Shown here: one piece after another, positions 56,739 through 64,000 of the stretch
How the letters are laid out: each line of letters begins with the position of its first letter
How positions within the stretch are numbered: position 1 is the stretch's first letter
NCBI GenBank assembly: GCA_004794655.1
Contig: SMMW01000618.1
Location: 2,232,001 to 2,296,000 of the forward strand
Source of the DNA: Marisa cornuarietis
Taxonomy: Eukaryota > Mollusca > Gastropoda > Architaenioglossa > Ampullariidae
DNA: 64,000 nucleotides
Reading direction: 5' to 3'
Notes under the pieces: model-generated
Databases searched by the model: none
What the model was told of the DNA's origin: nothing
What the model saw: the letters and a program-made list of their open reading frames with translations, nothing else
Position numbers and translations under genes: made by a program

Positions 56739-59700
56739 TCAATGGCACCTGTCATCTGGTACTCTTTGGCGTGGAGCTGCTTTGAGGATATTGTCCACGC
56801 GCATGATCATTTCTGCAGCCTCTGCACCACTGACTAACACTTGACGCTTTACTTGGAAGGACTCAGTGATGCCCAGTTCAGCCACATCACCTACTTCACC
56901 TTTCACCATATCTGAAACAAAAAGGAAAAAAAAGTTGCCAGTTACCCACAGAATAAAAAAATATTTACATTTTTTTTAAATGCATGCCGTAGGAAAAGTC
57001 ACGTCCTCATTGTACCAGTAATAAAGGTTTTGGTTTTTTTTGGTTACCCAAGGCAGTAGAATGCTATACTCACCCAAGCCAATAGTGTGCTTGCCCTGTG
57101 CATGAGCTGCTCGCATCTGAGCAATCAGTTCGGCACTGTCGTAGCCAGCATTGTCAGCGATAATGGTGGGCAGCTGGCACACAAGAAAGACTAAATGCTA
57201 TGAGCTTGTGTGTAATCACAAGTACAAAGAATTTATAGATATACATGCATGTCTAAGGGAAAAATGGGACATCAAAAGGTGTTACTCCTCATGTACAACA
57301 TATACTATGTAACAGCTGTATACGTACCATTCTCAGAGCCCTTGCAAAGGCCTCCATGGCAATTGCCTCCTTGCCGGGTGTTCTGGCCGCCAGCTGAGAC
57401 ACTGCCTCGGCCATCAGCATCTCTGAGCAACCTAGACCAACATCCTAAAGTCAGACTTCTAAACTGCCGTAAATCGAAAATGATGAATCTACCTGATGCA
57501 ATAAAAGTATCTTTTGGTCTTCCATGAAATGCAGATTGTGGTTGGGGGAGGGGGATAGGTGTTTTATGCTGAGCCAGCAATTCGGGCTATATCATGGCAA
57601 GGCAGCCAGCCCTGTAAACAGATGTTACATGCAGAGTTTTCTCACAGCATGCCTGAGACAAAAAGCTGAACCCAGCACAGCCAGCCTTCACAGTATTGGG
57701 CAGAAAATTACAGGGCTCTTACTAGCCAAAACCTGGAATTTTCTACTGATTACGGTCAGTAAGAAATCCACTGATTGTATCTCAAATGTGAGCTTTTTAT
57801 TTTTTATTTATTGGTTTACCTCCACCAAAGACAGTCCGTGTCTCCTTTACTGTCTGAGACAGAACACAGAGTGCATCATGCAGTGAGCGTTCTGCTTCAT
57901 CCAGGATCTGCTGGGTGGCACCACGCAGGACTATTGAGCAGGCCTCACCCATCTTCACACCTGATTAGTAGAAAGCATTTATCAGCCTCTAAAACATGCG
58001 TTATACATGAAATATTGACAAAGTCAACTAGAATATTGGCTGTGAAGGCATTAGTCAAGGAAAAATGCAAAAATATGTCATACATATAAATGCTTCACAG
58101 ATCAGCAAATATTCTTTGCAAGGAAATAGGATATCTGGAGATATGCAAAAAACAAGGCATGTGGAATAGACAATACCTGAAAATCTAAGCAGTTTGTCTT
58201 CTCCGATCATCACTTCCTCAATAAGTGCACACTGGCCCAGCTTAGTCTTCTCTGGACAGTCAAAAGTGGACACAATCTCTCCACCTGAAACAGACCATAT
58301 TCTCTATATGGTAACATAGCGCAGATCCATCAGCTCAATGCAACTGATGTGCCAAGCTTGTCAGGCATTTTAATTTCATGTGCAGTTACTGTTACAAGGG
58401 AAGTAAATATTTTATTTAAAAACTGAATCATTTCCCTACAAGTTTAAATTTAATAGGATGTTCGGTCTTTTTCAAATAATTCTTTTGTGGTGAAGAGAGC
58501 TTAGCACATCCACAGAATGGAAGCTGAAAGTTTGGTGCAGCATCAAAATTAATGTCTTCTTTCCCTCTTCTGTGCTTGCCTTGTGCATTTGCTGCTTTCC
58601 TCAAGATAATGTGCACTCATAGCCATCCTTGTCAAATATTATTTGTGAGCACACAAGGAGCTATTTGTCTAAATGGCATAAGCTCCGCGAGGTCCTGGAT
58701 CTGGTTTGAGTCACTGGCTTTGCGTAGAACAGTGCACAGAAGGCAAAATACACTAAATTTTGAATGGTGGTACAAAAATGCTTTACCAGTCAAGCAGTGT
58801 GATATGGAACTCACCAGTGACTAAAGCTAGCCGTTCTACACCCTCAAAGTCAGCATGCTCAATGGCCATCACTCCAGCATCAGCAAACAACTGTTCAGGA
58901 TAGTTGTAGATAAGCTGTCTGCAAGACAAATACCCACATTACTAATTAATAAGACTGACATCAGCCTTGGCCTTCTTTACTAAAAATTTCTCCAAAACAC
59001 AAATTGTCACTCTAAAGCTGCAATTTGATTGAAACCAACTCTTTCAAAGCATAAACAAGATCTCACCAACCTGTTGATGAAAACATTGCAGCCATGTTTC
59101 AGGATCTTCTCTACCTTGTCCTTCATTTTCTCCTTTTCTGCCAGCTCTAGTTCTGCAACCTTTGACACAGCATCCACACGCACGCGTGATCCAAATACCT
59201 GCAATCAAAGCACTTATCGGTCAGAATGCAGTGTGCTACACTTTTTATCTAAGTTCAATGGCAAAGACACAAAAGAAGACAGGGTATATTTGTGTGTGTG
59301 TGTTGGATATGACCAAGACAAATCTGAGAGTACTTACTTTGATTTTGTCAGCATCCATAGGTGTGTTGGCAACCAAGATCTTGGCATTCTCAACTCTTTT
59401 AGGTTGATTAACCCCCACTTTTTTGTCTAGCAGAAACCCTGAGAACAAAAAGGTCTAACTGAAGAAATCAGCAATGAATGCATTTGTCTATTCAAGACAT
59501 CTAGAATTATGCAGACACTTGTAAATTCTGTGAAAGATCATGAAACTCAATGCATAATACTTTCGACGGCGTACCATTCTGTATTTCAAATCTAAACAAC
59601 ACAAGTTCATGCTCAGACACTATTCAGCACCATAGCCTGTAAAAAACAAGTTAGTGATTCATACCATAAGCTTAACTACTCACCTTCATCAAGGTAAGAG

Positions 59701-62700
59701 TCCCGCAGATTTCCACCCAACTTCTTGATTATCTGAATGGCATCAAGGTTGCCACTTCCCTGTTACACATACAGTTGTAAGAAGTTGATGCAAAAATAAC
59801 TCCATGATGCATATTAACCCTTTAGTGGACACACGTTTTTCTATTTTTAAGTCCTAAACAGGCAAGAATTTTCAAGATTTTAGAGAAATTTAGGGGTACG
59901 TTAGTAAAAACGCCATATCTAGGGTGTTAGTGCATATATTTAAATGAAATAAAATGCCAAATGATAAGAAATGAATGCACTTTTTGTGATTACCTTTTCA
60001 TTCCAGTTTTCTCATATGTTGTCCATGTTTCCACAAAAATAAAGCAAACAAAATGTCAAACAAAGCACTATTTACAAGTTGATTTGACACAACAACCTAT
60101 TTACATGCTACTGCTGGGCACCCAGGTGCTCTGGGAAGCAGGTGTCTTTGCAGTAGTTAAGCTGACAGACATCACAGCCATAGGAGCTCTCCACAGCTCT
60201 GCCAGTGTACGGCGCTTTGCAACTGACGCAAGCCTTTTTCCTGCCTTCAAACTTAACAAGTTTATGGTTTCTCAGATTTTCTTCAGCCACAGTCTTGCCT
60301 TTTCTTTTGGAGGCTTCTTTTTTCCTGCAAGTGAAGCCTGCAATCAGCTGATCAGCGAGATCTAGGCGGTAATCTAGAAGGGCATACTTCTTGCTTGGTG
60401 TCGCAGCACACTTGTCATACAAGATGAAGGCGTTGTTGATGGCACTGTCAAACACAAAGCTCAGCAGGTACCTCCAGTATTTTCTGCACTTCTTGATGGT
60501 ACTGTAATATCCCCTCATCTGATCTGCTTTGTCTACGCCTCCCATGCTCTTGTTGTATAGCTTTACAACAGCAGGACAAGGAACAGCAACTTTTCTGCGC
60601 AGTTGACGGTCCCAACGTTCTACTTGGTCCATGGTGTGTGATGTGTTGCTGGACAAGAGGAGAACATCCCTCTTGTCATGCCACACTGTGGTAACAAGTG
60701 CATCCTTTTGGTAGACTTGATGTTCTCCCTGTTTCATCTTTCTTTTTTTTTTTGAAGGCTTCAGGTAGTTGCTTTCTGTTGGCACGAACAGTTGAAGCTG
60801 CGTATGTCTTTTCCCGAAGAAGGCCGAGCAAAAGGACAACAGAAGAAAAAAAGTTATCGAAGTATAGATGGTGATACTTCCTATAGAAAGGTGCTGCCAG
60901 TTTCATTACAACATCATAGCCTAGGCCCTGATGAGAAGCTTCATCTCTCTTCCCACAGTACACATCAAACTGAAGCAAGTAGCCAGTGGTAGATTAACAG
61001 GCGCACCATATTTTCATGCCCCATTTTGTTGGTTTCACTGGCATGTACTGCTTCAGAGTACTCCTGCCTTTGAATGGGACCATTGCTTCATCTATGCTGA
61101 TGTCTCTGGCTGGCTTGTAGCAAGCAATAAATGTTCTGTTAGCCATATCAAGAAGCGGCCTGATCTTGGAAAGCCTGTCATTTATTATGAATGCCCATAA
61201 GGATGAGCAATCCAAAATAGGCCTTGATTTCTGGCACAGTTGTTTCCTGCCACTGAATATCTCCATGTTTCTTTCCTGCGATTTTCTGTCTAGCGTATTT
61301 ATTTGTTTGTTCGACGATCATTTCAAATGTTCTTTCTTCGAATAACTGGTAGAAATACGAGATCTGCCTGTCATCGTTTACGTTCACATTTGCTCCAGTT
61401 TCTTGCTGGAATTTTTCGATCTTCAACGGTTTTGTTGTTGTGTTCCAGCCATGTGCATCTCCTCCACCCCCCTCCCCCTCTTCCTCTTCACTTTCCTGCC
61501 AGTCTGAAAGATTGGATGTGTGCACACTACTGATGCTAATGTCACTACCGATCTCTTCCTCCGACTCATAGTCCACTTCTCTCACGTCAGTGTCCGATAA
61601 ATCGAAGCCTGTAAACTCCCCTTCATCAGAAGAAGAATCCAAGATATCCATTTTTGACACTCACGCAAAAATATCCGAAAAAAGGAAAAAACGAACACAC
61701 CGAAGCGAAAATTTGTGGAAATGCAGTCGAATATCTAAACAATCGAATAAACCGGAAGTGAACTGCCGGAAGTCTCGCGATCTTTTAAACAATGTGAGAA
61801 TTGAAGCAATGGCTGTTACGGACGCTTTCGGACGTTTTGCCTGTTTAGACTATCGGCCGCTGTGCCCAGTAAAGGGTTAACAGCTTTGTGCAAGCTGTCT
61901 TGCACTCTAGTTTTAGAAAGTTTTTCTTGCACATATGTTCACGCAATCATATCAGAGTTTATGCAATTGTACAGCAATAAAAATTACTACATGGCATGCT
62001 TCATGAAAAGGAACACTCACCTTGAGACGAAGAACTGCATTAACAGCAAGGCTAGCAAAGTAATCCTTATGCTGAGTCAAAATCTTGGAACTAAGAGTCG
62101 TACGAGCAATATTCATCAAGTCTTCCTGAAATTTTTCAGGATCATTCCTGCAATTATATATTCATGTTCATTTTACAGTGGAAATGAGTGCATTATGTTT
62201 AGAAGATATATAATAATGCTTTTATTATCATTTAAAAAATCCTGACCTACCCAGATAAGCAAAGCAAAGTTATCACAGAACCTGTAAGGATCTCCCAATT
62301 CTGACATGAGAAAACTGTTGGAACATATATCCATTTGTACATCATCATATACATATGCAAGGTATGATTTAAAAAAAACAAGAGACCAAAATACCCATTA
62401 TCGAGAGCACTTTCTGTCAGAGCACGACGTGCCTCATCTACTGCCTTGCGCCAGCCAGAGACTATTGTCTGAGGATGAAGTTTCTGGCTTACCAGACTCT
62501 CTGCTTCCTGTAAGAGGTAAATTCACATTCCTTTTGGTTTCTTTTCATCTGTGTTGCTTATATAAAGTGTATATATATACGCACACAAATAAAATGGATA
62601 CAGTGTATATATTATGTATTATATAAATACCTTAAAAATATGTTCATTGTGCGTGCATGTGTAAAACGTAATTTTGCAGACTTTGTATAATCTTCAGATA

Positions 62701-64000
62701 TTGTACAATCTTCATATCTGACATGTTCACCGACTTGTACAAGATCTTTAAATTTAAAACAAATAAAAAGGCTGCAAAAATTTAAGGTCAGGTGTCAGCT
62801 CCAAAACTTAAAATCTTTGTTTTAAATATATTTACACATTTTTTTTTTTACTACAGAGTGTTAAAATACCATATTTGTAGCACATAGAAAGTTTTTGGGT
62901 AATGAAAACTGACTTAAATCAATGTATATTTTTAAAAACGTATAAGTATTTTTTAAATGCACATACACAATACCATATGTCACATACCAAAACTTTTGGT
63001 GTTTTTGTAAACTAGAGACAGTGATCTAAAAGATGTCATAAGGACATTTTATTATCTCAAAAGGTCTAGGAGGTATAACCAGTCAAACACAGTATCCATC
63101 CGTACACTCAGCAAATAGATTTTTCTTGTCTTCCAGTGTCAATTTCAGCCAAATTAATGTTCCTACTAGGATATCTATATATCACCCTTTTGTTTATTCA
63201 TTTTAAATAAAACTGCAAAATTTTGATGTTGTAGCACATGCCTATCTTGAGATACGGTGTTTTGTATTTAAGCCCTTGCTTCAAAAAGGAAAATCAGAGA
63301 AATTCAAGTTTAAAGATTTTAAATGAATATATCTTGTGTCAGATCATTTTTGAAAAATATATTTCAGTGTTTATTTATTTTAATGGTTTGTCGTTCATCA
63401 TCACAATCTTAATGCGAGGCTGATATTTTTCATTTTATTAAAACTTCAACCTGATAGTGACAGTACTGTTAAGTTTCCATTTCTATGCAATCAGGAACAA
63501 ATGGTTATAAGGAAATGTCCATTGGAAAACTTGTATAATTTGCTCTGCCACTAAGACAGGTTAAGGAAAAAGCTCCAGAAATGTTTATTATATCGTAAAA
63601 CTAGAAAAAAACTCCCAAGAAATGGTCCACTTACTTTTAAAAGTTCACATGCCAGTACAACTACTGATGTTGTTCCATCACCAACTTCATCATCCTGAAC
63701 CTTGGAGATGTCTGAAAATTGTTATATAATTTTGAAACAGGCATATTTCAAACATACAATAAATACATGACTTATAAGCATTAAAACTTGTAAAAAGTGG
63801 TCTGTAAATTTCTGCAGTGTGTCTAACCCGTATGCTCAAAAATAAGGAATGGATGAGCTAGTGAGCAGCCGGTGGTATCTGAAATCATCAATAAAACTAA
63901 CAAGAGACGACTAGAATATTGCTGGTATGCATACGCCAAACAAGAATAATGCCCATGAAAATGTCAACTTACCAACCAGGACCTTGGCAGCAGGGTTGTC
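56739..64000 (-). CDS. CCT2: T-complex protein 1 subunit beta (CCT2), 13 exons, 5' part outside window
   Basis: Exons in transcript order: 64000-63973 (partial), 63711-63635, 62507-62395, 62147-62021, 59759-59684, 59438-59338, 59198-59071, 58918-58815, 58284-58177, 57960-57820, 57431-57328, 57173-57074, 56911-56739. All have GT/AG borders and matching phases, giving 1,380 nt, i.e. 459 residues plus stop. Human CCT2 has 535, so about 76 N-terminal residues are missing. Recognisable blocks: [10 protein letters not shown]; the ATP-site loop [10 protein letters not shown]; the apical domain ([42 protein letters not shown]); the lower equatorial part ([45 protein letters not shown]); and the C-terminus [17 protein letters not shown]2 is one of eight subunits of the cytosolic TRiC/CCT ring, which folds actin and tubulin using ATP. 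No coding damage was seen. Introns hold a SINE and a piggyBac element. Confidence 0.97.
57537..57716 (-). mobile_element. tRNA-derived SINE in a CCT2 intron
   Basis: Same family as 27879-28070 and 37812-37980. On the plus strand it reads TGAGCCAGCAATTCGGGCTA, then CCAGCCCTGTAAACAGATG, then GCTGAACCCAGCACAGCCAG. The tRNA-like head is partly lost (it ends near the CAGTATTGGG block). No duplication was evident. Confidence 0.75.
59814..61880 (-). mobile_element. piggyBac transposon, both ends present
   Basis: 2,067 bp from TTAA (59814-59817) to TTAA (61877-61880). Inverted ends: TTAACCCTTTAGTGGACACA on the left, TTAACCCTTTACTGGGCACA on the right read in reverse. It carries a transposase pseudogene on the minus strand. 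It sits in a CCT2 intron, and its left edge is 54 bp upstream of the acceptor of the exon ending at 59759 on the coding strand. Confidence 0.93.
60108..61660 (-). pseudogene. piggyBac transposase, frame-broken
   Basis: Four overlapping minus-strand frames together resemble one piggyBac transposase. 61660-61178: acidic N-terminus and the [11 protein letters not shown] block. 61266-60994: KIRPLLD, then [13 protein letters not shown] with the first catalytic Asp. 60978-60676: LYFDNFFSS with the second Asp, ending in a Lys run. 60839-60108: [14 protein letters not shown] with the third Asp, then a C-terminal Cys-rich finger ([10 protein letters not shown], then [10 protein letters not shown]). 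The LILMGIH block jumps almost directly to KIRPLLD, so about 40 residues are deleted there. The third break falls on a poly-A run (poly-T at about 60741-60752 on plus), where a sequencing slip is possible. All three Asp residues remain, but no single frame could make the enzyme. Confidence 0.92.
62508..63634. other. CCT2 intron 2, nothing recognised
   Basis: AT-rich intron with a TA/CA-rich stretch near 62570-62612 and A/T homopolymers. No transposon ends, RNA gene or exon seen. Confidence 0.5.

Noticed and set aside
59961..60365. 134-codon plus-strand frame opposite the piggyBac transposase
   Set aside because: Shadow of the transposase coding strand; the minus-strand product has clear piggyBac motifs.

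Overview
The window is AT-rich, intron-rich animal DNA. Three protein-coding genes can be read in it. The gene content (a chemoreceptor-like GPCR, RNF17/Qin and the chaperonin subunit CCT2) and the repeats (DIRS, RTE and CR1-like LINEs, tRNA-derived SINEs, piggyBac, pogo-like MITEs) fit an invertebrate. A mollusc or other lophotrochozoan is my best guess; that is inference from repeat style, not a direct identification.

Layout. Positions 1-442 (minus) hold the first exon or N-terminus of a rhodopsin-type GPCR that runs off the left edge. Positions 443-4286 are intergenic, with a (TG)n microsatellite, a 5'-truncated LINE and one foldback MITE. Positions 4287-56126 (plus) hold one gene of about 40 exons. 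I could follow it in phase from ATG to stop: about 1,685 residues made of RING, B-box 1, B-box 2, coiled coil and five Tudor domains. This is the architecture of RNF17/TDRD4 (Drosophila Qin/Kumo), a germline piRNA-pathway factor. Positions 56739-64000 (minus) hold 13 exons of CCT2, the beta subunit of the TRiC/CCT chaperonin. They give 459 residues; about the first 76 lie beyond the right edge. RNF17 and CCT2 are tail to tail, and their predicted poly(A) signals are about 60 bp apart.

The introns are full of transposable elements. Intron 2 of RNF17 has foldback MITEs, a perfect-hairpin TTAA element and a decayed RTE-type LINE. Intron 12 holds a DIRS-type tyrosine-recombinase retrotransposon with inverted terminal repeats and an internal complementary region. 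That DIRS copy is itself interrupted by a 3.2-kb RTE LINE and a tRNA-SINE, each with a target-site duplication. Intron 29 has two nearly identical pogo/Tigger-like MITEs, and intron 30 has another dead RTE LINE. CCT2 carries a 2.07-kb piggyBac element with both ends present but a frame-broken transposase, 54 bp from a splice acceptor.

The gene models rest on reading frames, GT/AG boundaries and phase continuity that I checked by eye. The weakest point is the exon 2-exon 3 junction of RNF17. No search or transcript evidence was available.
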